Shown in pieces: positions 16,425-26,212 of a stretch of DNA of 64,000 nucleotides. The translations under genes were made by a program, and so were the position numbers. The DNA is from G965198795 sp965198795. GTDB taxonomy: Bacteria > Pseudomonadota > Alphaproteobacteria > Rhodospirillales > Casp-alpha2. The notes under the pieces were generated by a model that ran no database searches, was not told the origin of the DNA, and saw only the letters and a list, made by a program, of their open reading frames with translations. Location: contig OZ240674.1 of the NCBI GenBank assembly GCA_965198795.1, positions 2,356,001 through 2,420,000 on the forward strand, given 5' to 3'. Each line of letters begins with the position of its first letter. Position 1 is the stretch's first letter.

Positions 16425-17458
16425 GCCCGGCCTTGGGTGATGGCGGCGAGGCTGTCCAATGCGGCCTTCGCCTTGCCGTTGTCGATCGCCTCGGCGGCCA
16501 TGGCGGCGCCGTCGGTCAGGGTGGCGGCTTTGCCCGCGACGATCAGCGAAGCCGCCGCGTTGAACAGCACGATGTCGCGATACGCCCCGGCTTGTCCGTC
16601 CAACAAGTCACGAATGGCTTGAGCGTTGACCTCTGGCGAGCCGCCTTTCAGGTCGTCCGGTTTGGCGAGCGGCAGGCCCGCCTCTTCCGGCGAAACTTCG
16701 AAACTGGTCAATTCGCCGCCTTCAAGGGCGGTGACATGGGAAGGGCCTGTGGTCGTCAACTCGTCCAAACCGTCCGATCCATGCACGACCCACGCACCTT
16801 CACAGCCCAGGTTCCTCAGCGTTTCCGCCATGGGCACGACCCAGTCCCTGGAAAAAACGCCGGTGAACTGGCGGGTGACGCCGGCCGGGTTCGAGAGGGG
16901 ACCCAGGATGTTGAAGATTGTCCGGACTCCCATCTCGACCCGCGCCGGCATGACGTGTTTCATGGCGCCGTGATGACGGGGCGCCATCAGGAATCCGATC
17001 CCGGCTTCCGCGATCGCCCGTTCCACCAAGGCCATGTCGCAGTCCGTCGCGACGTCCAGAGCGGACAGCACGTCGGCGGCGCCGGATTTGGAGGAAAGCG
17101 CCCGGTTGCCGTGCTTGGCGACGGGCACGCCACATCCCGCCGCCACAATGGCGGCCGCGGTCGAAATGTTGAATGTGCCGCCGCCGTCACCGCCCGTGCC
17201 GACGATATCGATGGCGCCCTTAGGCGCTTTTATTTTCAACGCCTTGGCGCGCATTGTTCGGACGGCGCCTGTAATTTCATCGACGGTCTCGCCACGCACC
17301 CGAAGCGCCATCAGGAAGCCGCCTGTTTGCGCCGCCGTCGCGCCGCCCGACATGATCACGTCAAAGGCCGCGCGCGCCTCGCCGGCGGTCAAGGGGGTTC
17401 CGTTCGCGATGGTCGCGAGAAACGGTTTTAGGGCGGAAGTATCAGGGGCGCCGGTCAT
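16421..17458 (-). CDS. trpD: Anthranilate phosphoribosyltransferase
   Basis: Transfers phosphoribose from PRPP to anthranilate. 345 residues. Motifs: VDIVGTGGDGGGTFNIST (PRPP site) near residue 85, VAKHGNRALSSKSGAADVLSALG-like block with the KHGN segment, and the APRHHGAMKHV stretch. Overlaps trpG by 4 bases upstream and trpC by 4 bases downstream. Not fused to TrpG. Confidence 0.97.
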   Translation of the reverse strand: MTGAPDTSALKPFLATIANGTPLTAGEARAAFDVIMSGGATAAQTGGFLMALRVRGETVDEITGAVRTMRAKALKIKAPKGAIDIVGTGGDGGGTFNISTAAAIVAAGCGVPVAKHGNRALSSKSGAADVLSALDVATDCDMALVERAIAEAGIGFLMAPRHHGAMKHVMPARVEMGVRTIFNILGPLSNPAGVTRQFTGVFSRDWVVPMAETLRNLGCEGAWVVHGSDGLDELTTTGPSHVTALEGGELTSFEVSPEEAGLPLAKPDDLKGGSPEVNAQAIRDLLDGQAGAYRDIVLFNAAASLIVAGKAATLTDGAAMAAEAIDNGKAKAALDSLAAITQGRA

Positions 17459-18042
17459 GCGGCGGCCTTGGTCGAAGTCAGGTCGATGAAGTTTTTCAAG
17501 ATCGCATGGCCATGTTCGGACGCGATGCTTTCGGGATGGAACTGTACGCCGTACATGGGCAGTTCGGCGTGACGCACGCCCTGGATCACGCCGTCGCCGC
17601 TGGTGGCGGTGACGATTAGCGAATTGGGCATGCCGTCCGGATCCAGCGTCAGCGAATGATAGCGGGTCGCTTCAAAAGGACTGGGAAGGCCAGCGAAAAC
17701 GCCGGATCCGTCATGAGTCATGGCGCTCACCTTGCCATGCATGGGGCTTGGTGCGCGGACGACTTTGGCGCCGAAGTGCTGGCCGATGGACTGATGGCCC
17801 AGGCAGACGCCAAAGACGGGAACCCGCTTTTCTTCCGCCGCCGCCAGCAAATCCAGGCAGACGCCCGCATTATCCGGGTCGCGCGGACCTGGCGAAATGA
17901 CGACGCCCTCGGGTCCCAACGCCAAGCATTCTGCTGGCGTGAGCGAGTCGTTGCGGCGTACATCGACCTCCACACCCAGTTCACCCATGTAGTGGGAGAG
18001 GTTGAAGGTGAAGCTGTCATAGTTGTCGATCAGAAGAAACAT
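17455..18042 (-). CDS. trpG: Anthranilate synthase glutamine amidotransferase component
   Basis: Class I glutamine amidotransferase giving ammonia to TrpE. 195 residues from ATG 18042 (MFLLIDNYDSF, the usual start; the frame is open further to 18114 but without family resemblance). Nucleophile Cys in FGVCLGHQSIG near residue 84; His/Glu in VQFHPESI near 174. It is separated from its partner trpE by copA and a YibQ-like gene on the other strand. Confidence 0.96.
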   Translation of the reverse strand: MFLLIDNYDSFTFNLSHYMGELGVEVDVRRNDSLTPAECLALGPEGVVISPGPRDPDNAGVCLDLLAAAEEKRVPVFGVCLGHQSIGQHFGAKVVRAPSPMHGKVSAMTHDGSGVFAGLPSPFEATRYHSLTLDPDGMPNSLIVTATSGDGVIQGVRHAELPMYGVQFHPESIASEHGHAILKNFIDLTSTKAAA

Positions 18043-18211
18043 GGCGGAGGCGTCGGCTGACTGAAGGGGGCGTCTCGGGCGCGCTGGTAAGGGAAACCCG
18101 GACAATGCCCCCAAGGCTTGCCGAGCGTCAACCGCCCTGAAGAAAGCGCCAGCTCTTTGCTGGCGCGAGCCGTTCGAAAGAATATATCATGGTTAGCCGT
18201 TTACCACGCTT

Positions 18212-20419
18212 GTGAGCCGATTGATGATCGCATCGCGATTCCCGACGTCCCCGGAGCGCGCCTCGCGGATTATGCTGAAGATTGACGGCATGCACTGCGC
18301 GGGCTGCGTCGCCCGGGTGGAAAAGGCGCTCATGTCCGTCCCCGGCGTAACGGAAATCGCGGTAAATTTGGCGATGGGATCGGCAAGAGTTTCCCGTGAA
18401 ACGGGGGAGGCGGGCGCCGACGCCCTGATTACCGAGTTGCGGGCCGCAGGATATGACGGTCAAGAGTTTGGTGTTAACGCAGCGACGGAGACTGCGGAGT
18501 CCCCAGTTTGGGTTGGCCGGAGCACCTGGTTGTGTTGCCTGCTCCTCATTCCGTTTCTCGCGGACATGGCGGGGATGGCGTCGGGATGGGGCCACGTGCT
18601 TTCGCCCCATGCTCAACTCGCCTTGGCGCTTCCGGTTCAGGTGATTGGACTCTGGCGGTTCGGCGCGCCGGCCATGAAAGGGTTGCGCGGCGGCGCTTGC
18701 ACTATGGATCTCCTGGTGGTGATTGGCACCAGCGCGGCCTTTGGGTTGAGCCTCTATCATCTCCAAACCGGCGTCGGCGGCGGTCTTTATTTCGAGGCGT
18801 GCGTCGCCGTGAACGCCTTTGTCCTGCTGGGCCGGTATTTGGAGGGACGGGCCCGGCAAGGCGCCAATGAAGCCGTCCGGGCGCTAAGCGGCCTGCGTCC
18901 CGATGAAGCGGTCGTCGAGCGTGATGGAACGGCCCGGACCGTTCCGCTCGACGCTCTTCGGGTCGGCGATACCCTGGTGATCGCGGCGGGGACCGCCATT
19001 CCGGCCGACGCGGAGGTGATTGAGGGCCGCTCGGACGTTAACGAAGCCGCCATGACGGGCGAGAGCGTTCCCGTTCCCAAGCAAATCGGTGACCGCGTGC
19101 TGGCGGGCGCCGTCAACATATCGGCGCCCATGAAGGCTCGTGTAACGGCGCTGGGCGGCGACAGTCTGTTGGGCCAAGTGATTGAGCGGGTTTTAAGCGC
19201 TCAAGCCTCCCGCGCTCCCATTGAGCGGATGATATCGAAAGTCACGCGGTGGTTCGTGCCCGCCGTGTTGGTGTTGGCGGCGATTACCGTCATTGGCTGG
19301 ACATTGGCGGGCGCGTCCATGGAAACCGCCGTCATCAACGCGGTTTCCGTTCTGGTGATCGCGTGTCCCTGCGCCATGGGTCTGGCGTCGCCCGCGGCCG
19401 TTCTGGTGGGGGTTGGGGTCTCCGCCCGCCAAGGCGTTCTCGTTAAGGACGCGGCCAGTTTTGAGGTGGCCGCCGGTTTGAAGACCGTCATATTCGATAA
19501 GACCGGCACCCTGACCACAGGCGCCTTGCGGGTGACCGATATCGATATTCTTGATGACGCGGGATTGTCGAAAGACGAGGCGCTCAAGCGGGCGGCCGCG
19601 CTTGAGCGGGGGGCCGGCCATCCCGTTGGCGAAGCCATTCTGGCCGCAGCCGGGGAGGCGGAAGGTCCGGACCTTGTCGCGGACGTGCTGGAGATCACCG
19701 CCGGTTTCGGCGTCGAAGGCGAGATGAAGGGTGTGAGGCACGCGCTGGGCGGTCCGCGCATGCTCGAAAAATTCGGGATCGCCGGCGTCGCGGCGGATGG
19801 CGATGAAACGCTTAGCTGGCTGCTTCGGGAAAAAAGCGGTGGAAACTGGCAAGTTCTGGCCCGTTTCGGTTTGGTGGATGACGTGCGGGACGGCGCGAAA
19901 GAGGCCGTGGCGGCCCTTCGGTCTCGCGGCGTTCGATGCGAACTATTGAGCGGAGACCGGACTGCGGCGGCCACGCGGGTCGCGTGTGAATTGGGAATCG
20001 GCGAGGTTCGCGCCGAGGCGCTCCCCACCGATAAGGCGGATCATGTTCTCGCCCGGACGGCGGCGCGGGACGGCGGCAAGGTCGCCATGGTGGGTGATGG
20101 CGTTAACGATGGTCCGGCCTTGGCGGCTGCGGATATAGGCGTCGCCATGGGGGGCGGCGCGGATGTGGCCATTCAGGCGGGGGATGTCGTCTTTCTGCGC
20201 CCCGACCCGCGACTGGTGATGCAAACGATTGACTTGTCGAGCGCCGTGCTTGGGAAGATCAAGCAAAATCTTTTATGGGCGTTCGGTTTTAACGGGCTCG
20301 CTATCCCGGCGGCCATGCTAGGCTATCTAAGTCCCGTCATCGCGGGCGCGGCCATGGCGGCGAGCAGCGTTTTGGTTGTCGGCAACGCCCTGATGTTGAA
20401 GTCCTGGCGGCCCAATTGA
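18212..20419 (+). CDS. copA: Copper-translocating P1B-type ATPase (CopA-like)
   Basis: Inner-membrane pump exporting Cu(I). 735 residues from GTG 18212. One N-terminal metal-binding domain with GMHCAGC near residues 27-33, eight predicted membrane helices, the actuator TGES, the membrane motif CPCAMGLASPAA (Cys-Pro-Cys, P1B-1 type), phosphorylation site DKTGTLT near residue 430, a GHP-type nucleotide-binding motif (GAGHPVGEAI), and GDGVNDGPALAAADIGVAMG. It lies between trpE and trpG in the opposite orientation, next to a YibQ-like gene. No copper regulator is adjacent. Confidence 0.93.
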   Translation: MSRLMIASRFPTSPERASRIMLKIDGMHCAGCVARVEKALMSVPGVTEIAVNLAMGSARVSRETGEAGADALITELRAAGYDGQEFGVNAATETAESPVWVGRSTWLCCLLLIPFLADMAGMASGWGHVLSPHAQLALALPVQVIGLWRFGAPAMKGLRGGACTMDLLVVIGTSAAFGLSLYHLQTGVGGGLYFEACVAVNAFVLLGRYLEGRARQGANEAVRALSGLRPDEAVVERDGTARTVPLDALRVGDTLVIAAGTAIPADAEVIEGRSDVNEAAMTGESVPVPKQIGDRVLAGAVNISAPMKARVTALGGDSLLGQVIERVLSAQASRAPIERMISKVTRWFVPAVLVLAAITVIGWTLAGASMETAVINAVSVLVIACPCAMGLASPAAVLVGVGVSARQGVLVKDAASFEVAAGLKTVIFDKTGTLTTGALRVTDIDILDDAGLSKDEALKRAAALERGAGHPVGEAILAAAGEAEGPDLVADVLEITAGFGVEGEMKGVRHALGGPRMLEKFGIAGVAADGDETLSWLLREKSGGNWQVLARFGLVDDVRDGAKEAVAALRSRGVRCELLSGDRTAAATRVACELGIGEVRAEALPTDKADHVLARTAARDGGKVAMVGDGVNDGPALAAADIGVAMGGGADVAIQAGDVVFLRPDPRLVMQTIDLSSAVLGKIKQNLLWAFGFNGLAIPAAMLGYLSPVIAGAAMAASSVLVVGNALMLKSWRPN

Positions 20420-20443
20420 CCGGGGCGGTCAAGAGGCGTACCA

Positions 20444-21604
20444 GTGATTATGAGCGGATCGCTTCAAAATATCCTGGCCGCCTTCGTTCGGGACCGGACC
20501 ATGGCGGCCGCCATGCTGGGCGGCGTGGCGCTGGGCGGCGTCCTGGTGGGCGGCGGGTTGCTTGTAACTGCGGAACCGGAGGAACGGGAAATCGTTGACG
20601 GGCCCTCGCCGCAGCCCGCAGAAGCCGGGCGGCGTGACGGTCCCTATGTCGTTCAGACGCGCGCGCGGAGCTATCCCAGCTTGTCCGTCTCGCGGGAGGG
20701 CGGCGCGCTGGTTTCCGGCCCCGAGCCGGAGTCGGTCCCGCCGGAAACCTTGCAAAATTACGATCAAGGCGGCTTGGCGGACAAGGTCGCGGAAATCACA
20801 GCCGTTTCCCGATTGCCGACGCTCCCTGAAAACGGTCATGATCATGGCGAGGCGGTCGTCACGCCAAGTCCGGATCAATCCGTTCCGGATGATGGCGCGC
20901 GCGTCGTCATCGTTTTGGACGACATGGGTGTGGACAAGCGGCGCTCGAAGGCGGCGGTCGCCTTGCCGCTCAAGGTGACGCTGTCTTATCTGGCTTATGC
21001 GCCGAATGTCGCGACGCAGGCGGCGGAAGCGAAGGCCGCTGGTCATGAACTGATGCTTCACCTGCCTATGGAGCCGGAAAGCCAAGAGATCAATCCCGGA
21101 CCGAATGTTCTTTTGAGCGGTCTGCCGGCGGCGGATCTCCGCGCCAATATTCGCTGGAACCTCTCGCGGTTCTCGGGCTACGTCGGGATCAACAACCACA
21201 TGGGCAGCCGGTTTTCCAAGGACGCCGAGGGTCTAAGCGTTCTGATGAACGAACTGAAGGGGACCGGGATTTTCTTCCTGGACAGCGTCACCACGCCCAA
21301 AAGCGTCGCTGTCGATGTGGCGCGGAAAGTTGGCGTTCCCGCCATCGCCCGGCATATCTTCATTGATCACGAAGACGACGCGGACGCGATCGCCCGCCAA
21401 CTGGGACGCACGGTTCGCATCGCGAAAAAGAACGGTCTCGCCATCGCGATCGGCCACCCGAGAGACAAGACGTTGGCGGCGCTGAAAGACTGGCTGCCGG
21501 GATTGGCCCGGCAAGGGGTGGAGCTTGTGCCGCTCAAGAGCGTCATCGATCTGATTTACGGAGCCGGCGTTCAAGACCATGCGGACGTGAAGCGGGCGGG
21601 CTGA
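20444..21604 (+). CDS. Divergent polysaccharide deacetylase family protein (YibQ-like)
   Basis: 386 residues. GTG 20444 has AGAGG 7 bases upstream; ATG 20450 is an alternative. An N-terminal membrane helix (residues ~20-45) and a Pro/Glu-rich linker precede a deacetylase-like NodB barrel from about residue 150: VVIVLDDMGVDK, HELMLHLPMEP, GINNHMGSRF, FFLDSVTTPKSVA, AIAIGHPRDKTL. The family keeps the acidic and His positions, but its substrate is not known; in other bacteria it is often near cell-wall hydrolase genes. It ends one base before the trpE stop (convergent). Confidence 0.85.
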   Translation: MIMSGSLQNILAAFVRDRTMAAAMLGGVALGGVLVGGGLLVTAEPEEREIVDGPSPQPAEAGRRDGPYVVQTRARSYPSLSVSREGGALVSGPEPESVPPETLQNYDQGGLADKVAEITAVSRLPTLPENGHDHGEAVVTPSPDQSVPDDGARVVIVLDDMGVDKRRSKAAVALPLKVTLSYLAYAPNVATQAAEAKAAGHELMLHLPMEPESQEINPGPNVLLSGLPAADLRANIRWNLSRFSGYVGINNHMGSRFSKDAEGLSVLMNELKGTGIFFLDSVTTPKSVAVDVARKVGVPAIARHIFIDHEDDADAIARQLGRTVRIAKKNGLAIAIGHPRDKTLAALKDWLPGLARQGVELVPLKSVIDLIYGAGVQDHADVKRAG

Positions 21605-23119
21605 TCAGCCGGCGAATTTGGCGGCATGGGCGGCCGCGTTAATAAGCGCCCGCGCCTTGTTCCGGCTTTCCTGGTATTCGCCTTCGGCCGAAGAGTCGGC
21701 GACCACGCCGCCGCCGGCCTGGACGTACATCACGTCGTCTTTCACGATAGCTGTTCTAAGCGCGATGCAGGTGTCCATATCGCCTGTGGCGCCGAAATAG
21801 CCGATACAGCCGGCATAGACGCCGCGGCGCTCGGGTTCCAATTCGTCAATGATTTCCATGGCGCGGATTTTCGGCGCCCCGGAGACGGTGCCGGCGGGGA
21901 AACCGGCGAACAACGCGTCAATGGCGCTGGTTTTGGGGTCCAGATCACCCTCCACGTTGGAGACGATGTGCATGACGTGGGAATAGAGCTCGATGGTGAA
22001 CCGCTCGGTGACTGTAACCGTGCCGGTTTTCGCCACACGGCCCACATCGTTCCGCCCAAGGTCCAGCAGCATCAGATGCTCGGCGCGTTCTTTCGGATCG
22101 CTCAGAAGGTCGTCCATCAGTTCCTGATCTTCCTTGGGCGTCGCGCCGCGTTTCCGAGTGCCGGCGATCGGGCGGATGGTGACTTTCCCATCCCGAACGC
22201 GAACCAGGATTTCAGGACTGGAGCCGACAATGGAGAACCCCCCGAAATCCAGGTAAAACAGGAAGGGAGACGGGTTCAACCGGCGGAGCGCGCGGTAAAG
22301 CGCGAAGGGCGGGTAAGGGAACGGCACGCGGAAGCGCTGTGACAGCACGACCTGGAAGACGTCGCCCGCCTCGATGTATTCCCTCGCCTTGTGAACCATG
22401 GCGTGAAAATCTTCGCGGGTCATGTTGGAGGCGGGCTCTTCCGCTTCCGGGTCCTTATCGCCGAGTCCTCGGACTTGACCCGGAAGCGGCGCTTCAAGGG
22501 CGGCGACGGCTTCTTTCAGACGCTCGGCCGCTGCTTGGCGGGCCTCGTCGGCCGAGACGCCGTCTTCCGGGCGCGCCGGGGTGATCACGGAAATCCGGTC
22601 CTGGATGGTGTCGAACACCGCCATGATGGTCGGGCGGATGAAGATTCCGTCCGGCACGCCCAGAACATCCGGATTACCGTCCGGCAGTTTTTCGACGAGG
22701 CGAACCGTGTCGTAGGCCGCATAACCGACCAGCCCCGCGCTCATGGGCGGCAGATTGGCGGGCAATTCGATGCGGCTTTCCGCCTCCAAGGATTTCAGGC
22801 TCGCGATGGCGCCGTGCTCTGCGGCGATGGGACAGGGCAGAAAAGCGTCCTCCCTTGTGGCCGCCTGGCGGTTGATCTCGGCCATATTACCCCGGCATCG
22901 CCAAATGACGTCAGGACGGAGGCCGATAAAGGAATAGCGCCCGCGGACCGCGCCGCCCTCGACGGACTCCAGCAAAAACGTGTTCGCCTCGCCCCGCGAA
23001 AGCTTCAGCATCACCGAGACTGGCGTTTCCAGGTCGGCCACCATGGCCGTCCAGACGACTTGGGGCTTGCCCGCGTCATAGATGGTGCGGAACTCGTCGA
23101 GAGTAACCTCCGGCGTCAC
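21605..23119 (-). CDS. trpE: Anthranilate synthase component I
   Basis: Makes anthranilate from chorismate with ammonia from TrpG. About 504 residues from GTG 23119, which has AAGGA 9 bases upstream and lies 16 bases after the ppiD stop; a TTG at 23152 would overlap ppiD. The N-terminal regulatory part has LLESVEGGA (tryptophan site region). The chorismate-binding core has AGDVFQVVLSQRF, PIAGTRKRGA, DLGRNDVGRV, SHVMHIVSNVEG, FPAGTVSGAPK and GYFGATGD. It is co-directional with ppiD and separated from trpGDC. Confidence 0.96.
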   Translation of the reverse strand: MTPEVTLDEFRTIYDAGKPQVVWTAMVADLETPVSVMLKLSRGEANTFLLESVEGGAVRGRYSFIGLRPDVIWRCRGNMAEINRQAATREDAFLPCPIAAEHGAIASLKSLEAESRIELPANLPPMSAGLVGYAAYDTVRLVEKLPDGNPDVLGVPDGIFIRPTIMAVFDTIQDRISVITPARPEDGVSADEARQAAAERLKEAVAALEAPLPGQVRGLGDKDPEAEEPASNMTREDFHAMVHKAREYIEAGDVFQVVLSQRFRVPFPYPPFALYRALRRLNPSPFLFYLDFGGFSIVGSSPEILVRVRDGKVTIRPIAGTRKRGATPKEDQELMDDLLSDPKERAEHLMLLDLGRNDVGRVAKTGTVTVTERFTIELYSHVMHIVSNVEGDLDPKTSAIDALFAGFPAGTVSGAPKIRAMEIIDELEPERRGVYAGCIGYFGATGDMDTCIALRTAIVKDDVMYVQAGGGVVADSSAEGEYQESRNKARALINAAAHAAKFAG

Positions 23120-23135
23120 GAAAAGCGGTCCTTGA

Positions 23136-25076
23136 TTAATTACCCAGGCCAAGCGGGCTCTGCCGCCGCTCGGCCCTCAGTTCCGGATCGACGATCATCA
23201 GGAACGCGTTCTCGTTCACATCGACGCCCATATCGGAAGCCAGGCTCGACGCGATCTGCGTGATTACGTCATCGACCATACTCTGGCCGACCTCTTCTCG
23301 AATGGCCGTCAGCGTCTCCGGGGCCCTTGACGGGTCGGCGGCGATAATCTCCTTAAGTTTCACGAGGTAAAACCCGTCACGGCCCCGGGCGACGGCCGAC
23401 CCGTTCGGCGCGGTCAGATCGAACAAGACGTTCAGCACGGCCGGAGAAAGAGAAGCGCCCCGTTGTTGGCGCTTGACCGGTTCGCTCAATTGAAACGCGC
23501 TGGCAAGCTCAATGGCCAGTTCTTCCATGTTCGAACCGTCTTTCAGGCGTTCCAAGGCCGCATTGGCCCGCTTTTCCGTTAACGCCTCGCGTTCACGTTG
23601 TCGCCAAGCCCGAACGACGTCCTCGCGGACCTCCTCGAAGGGGCGCAAAGCCGGCGCCGTAACGCCATCAACGGACAGAATGAAGAACGCCTGGTCGCCC
23701 AATTCCCGTATGGTGCTGTCCAGACCTTCGCCGGTCTCGAACGCCGCTTGGATAATGGAAGCGGAGTTGGCGGGCAGGGCCGGGATCGGACGGCCCGCGC
23801 GATCCTCGCCATTCCGCGAAATATGGGCGATCCTTACCACGTCAAGGCCTGCGGCGCCGGCGGCCTCGGCGATACTGGCACCCTTGCCGATTTCATCTTC
23901 TACCGTGTTGACGACTTTATAAAGCTCGTCAATAGCGCGCTCATCGGCGATGGTCCGCCTCAACTCTTCCCGAACGTCGTCGATAGCCGCCTCGCGGCCC
24001 TCCTCGACTTTGACCGGGCTGACAATTTGCCAGCCGAGTGAGGTTTCAACCGGGTCTGAAAACTTGCCTTCCCTGGTCTCGAAGGCCGCGTCCCGCAGGG
24101 CGGGAGCCACTTCCAGAAGGGTCAAGACGCCGAGATCGGTGGCGTCGCCGGCCATGTCCGCGACGTCTTCGGCGACCTTGGCGAAGCTTTGACCTTCCTT
24201 AAGGCGGCTGACGGCCTCATCGGCTTTTTCCTTGTTGGGCAGGATCATCTGCCTTAACTGGCGGCGCTCGGGAACCGACAGCCCGTCGCGGCGGGCGTCG
24301 AAGGCGTTCTGGATATCCGTCTCGCTAACGGCGGACGGGTCGCTGAAATTTTCAACGCCAAGGGTTAGCAGCGTGACCGCACGGGTCTCGGGCGCGGTAA
24401 AGGCGCCGGGGTTATCCATATGGAACTTGCGAAGCGCCGCCTCGTCCGGCGCGTCCAGTTCCAGCGCGCCGGCGAAGGGCAGGAACACGGTTTCGGCGAC
24501 ACGTTGTTCCTCGCGGTGCTTGAAAAGCGCCCGCACCAGCGGATCAGGGGCGGCGACGCCTCGCTCAAGCGGCGCGAGATATTGCGCGCGGACCAATTGC
24601 TCACGCACGCGGCGCAGATATTCCTCCTCGGTGATGCCGAGATTGCGAATCACCGAGTTGAACTGGTCCCGGTTGAAGCCTTGATTGCCGAGGAAGCTCT
24701 GGAACTCGGGCTGGGCGAGCACGTCGTCGCGCACGCGCTGGTCACTGACGGCGACGCCTAGACCGCGGGCTTCTTCCACAATGAGAATGTCGTTGATCAG
24801 GCGGCCCAGGACAGATTGCGGAATGCCGAGAGCGCGCGAGATTTCCGGCGTCAACTGGTTGCCGAACTGTGGGTTCAGACGTTGGACTTCCCGGCGAATC
24901 TCATATTCCACCGTCATGCTGTCCAACTCTTCGCCGCCCACCTTCGCGACCGCCGGATTCGTCCCGGCGACGGGGCCGAAATCACTGATGCCCCAAGCTC
25001 CGAAACTGATGACGAGGATGATCAGGACGCCTTTGACGATCCAGGATTGGGTGGCGTTACGGATGGATGTGATCAT
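23136..25076 (-). CDS. ppiD: Periplasmic peptidyl-prolyl isomerase/chaperone PpiD-like
   Basis: Inner-membrane-anchored folding factor for exported proteins. 646 residues: one N-terminal helix (GVLIILVISFGAWGISDFG, residues ~15-33), a SurA-N-like region with LGIPQSVLGRLINDILIVEEA, and a parvulin-type central domain from about 255-360. SKLKDG-like repeats and many Glu/Arg-rich helices follow. Parvulin-type members with SurA_N_3 are common immediately before trpE in alphaproteobacteria. Divergent from tpiA across about 236 bases. Confidence 0.9.
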   Translation of the reverse strand: MITSIRNATQSWIVKGVLIILVISFGAWGISDFGPVAGTNPAVAKVGGEELDSMTVEYEIRREVQRLNPQFGNQLTPEISRALGIPQSVLGRLINDILIVEEARGLGVAVSDQRVRDDVLAQPEFQSFLGNQGFNRDQFNSVIRNLGITEEEYLRRVREQLVRAQYLAPLERGVAAPDPLVRALFKHREEQRVAETVFLPFAGALELDAPDEAALRKFHMDNPGAFTAPETRAVTLLTLGVENFSDPSAVSETDIQNAFDARRDGLSVPERRQLRQMILPNKEKADEAVSRLKEGQSFAKVAEDVADMAGDATDLGVLTLLEVAPALRDAAFETREGKFSDPVETSLGWQIVSPVKVEEGREAAIDDVREELRRTIADERAIDELYKVVNTVEDEIGKGASIAEAAGAAGLDVVRIAHISRNGEDRAGRPIPALPANSASIIQAAFETGEGLDSTIRELGDQAFFILSVDGVTAPALRPFEEVREDVVRAWRQREREALTEKRANAALERLKDGSNMEELAIELASAFQLSEPVKRQQRGASLSPAVLNVLFDLTAPNGSAVARGRDGFYLVKLKEIIAADPSRAPETLTAIREEVGQSMVDDVITQIASSLASDMGVDVNENAFLMIVDPELRAERRQSPLGLGN

Positions 25077-25312
25077 GGGAGCGGGTTTCTTGTGGATGGA
25101 TTGGATGCCGGTGAACGCGGGCGGGCTTTTTTCAAGCGACGCGAAGTTTAGGCAAGCGAACGGATTGCCGCAAGCCGCGCCATGGCTTAAGAGCTATGCC
25201 CATTCATTCCCCGCGTCTAGGGCGCGCGAAATGTCCGCGGCGTCCCGCTGTGTGGACGCTCAAGTCCAGCCAAGTCCCCAAAAGATGACGGAAACCATTG
25301 AGGAAGAGAACC

Positions 25313-26074
25313 ATGGCCGATAATCGCAAACCCTTGATCGCCGGCAACTGGAAAATGAATGGCTCGACGGGCGACGTGGACGGTCTTGCAACGGTTCTGG
25401 CGGCGCGGGCGTCAAATTCGTCACCCGCGTTTGAAATGCTGATCTGTCCTCCGGCGCCCCTGTTGGGGCCGATCATGCGGGTTATCGGGGAAAGCGCGCT
25501 GAAATTGGGCGCTCAAGATTGCCATGGCTCGGAATCAGGGGCTCACACCGGAGACGTCAGCGCCGTTCTGTTGGCCCAGATGGGTTGCGAGTACGTCATT
25601 GTCGGGCATTCCGAGCGCCGGACGGACCACGGGGAGAGCAGCGAGTTGGTCCATGAAAAGGCGAAAACGGCGCAAGCGGCCGGACTGGCGCCCATCGTCT
25701 GCGTCGGCGAGACGGAAGCGCAGCGTGACGCGGGCGGCGCCGTCGATGTCGTGCGGGAACAAATCGAGCGCTCGGTCCCCGGCGGCTCTTCCGCCGCCAC
25801 CGTCGTTGTCGCCTACGAGCCCGTCTGGGCCATCGGGACGGGGCGGACACCGACGACGGATGACGTGCAAGAGATTCATGACGCCGCGCGGGCGGCGCTG
25901 GCCGCCAAACTGGGGCGTGAACCGGCGGAGGGCGTCCGCATTCTTTACGGTGGTTCGGTCAAACCGGGCAACGCCGCCGGGCTGTTGGCGCTCCCGGATG
26001 TCGATGGAGCGCTGGTCGGCGGAGCCAGTTTGAAAGCCGACGACTTCTGGGCAATTGGCCGGGCGGCGGGTTGA
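25313..26074 (+). CDS. tpiA: Triosephosphate isomerase
   Basis: Interconverts dihydroxyacetone phosphate and glyceraldehyde 3-phosphate. 253 residues from ATG 25313, preceded by GAGGAAGAG; an in-frame TTG at 25298 lies inside that ribosome site and is unlikely. Motifs: AGNWKMNG (catalytic Lys), VGHSERR (catalytic His), AYEPVWAIGTG (catalytic Glu and loop 6), ILYGGSVKPGN. Followed by secG. Confidence 0.97.
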   Translation: MADNRKPLIAGNWKMNGSTGDVDGLATVLAARASNSSPAFEMLICPPAPLLGPIMRVIGESALKLGAQDCHGSESGAHTGDVSAVLLAQMGCEYVIVGHSERRTDHGESSELVHEKAKTAQAAGLAPIVCVGETEAQRDAGGAVDVVREQIERSVPGGSSAATVVVAYEPVWAIGTGRTPTTDDVQEIHDAARAALAAKLGREPAEGVRILYGGSVKPGNAAGLLALPDVDGALVGGASLKADDFWAIGRAAG

Positions 26075-26212
26075 TCGGGCCGCTCAACACGCCAAATTGA
26101 CGACAGGGCGTGTGACTTCGGCGTCTTTCCCCTTGGCGGGCGGGGCGGGAGCGGGTACAACCCCGCCTTCTTCCGATCAACACCCCTTTTGTTTCGGACA
26201 CGAGCGTCGCTT

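Noticed and set aside
16304..17431. 375-codon plus-strand open frame opposite trpD
   Set aside because: Antisense to trpD, no start context and no recognisable domain.
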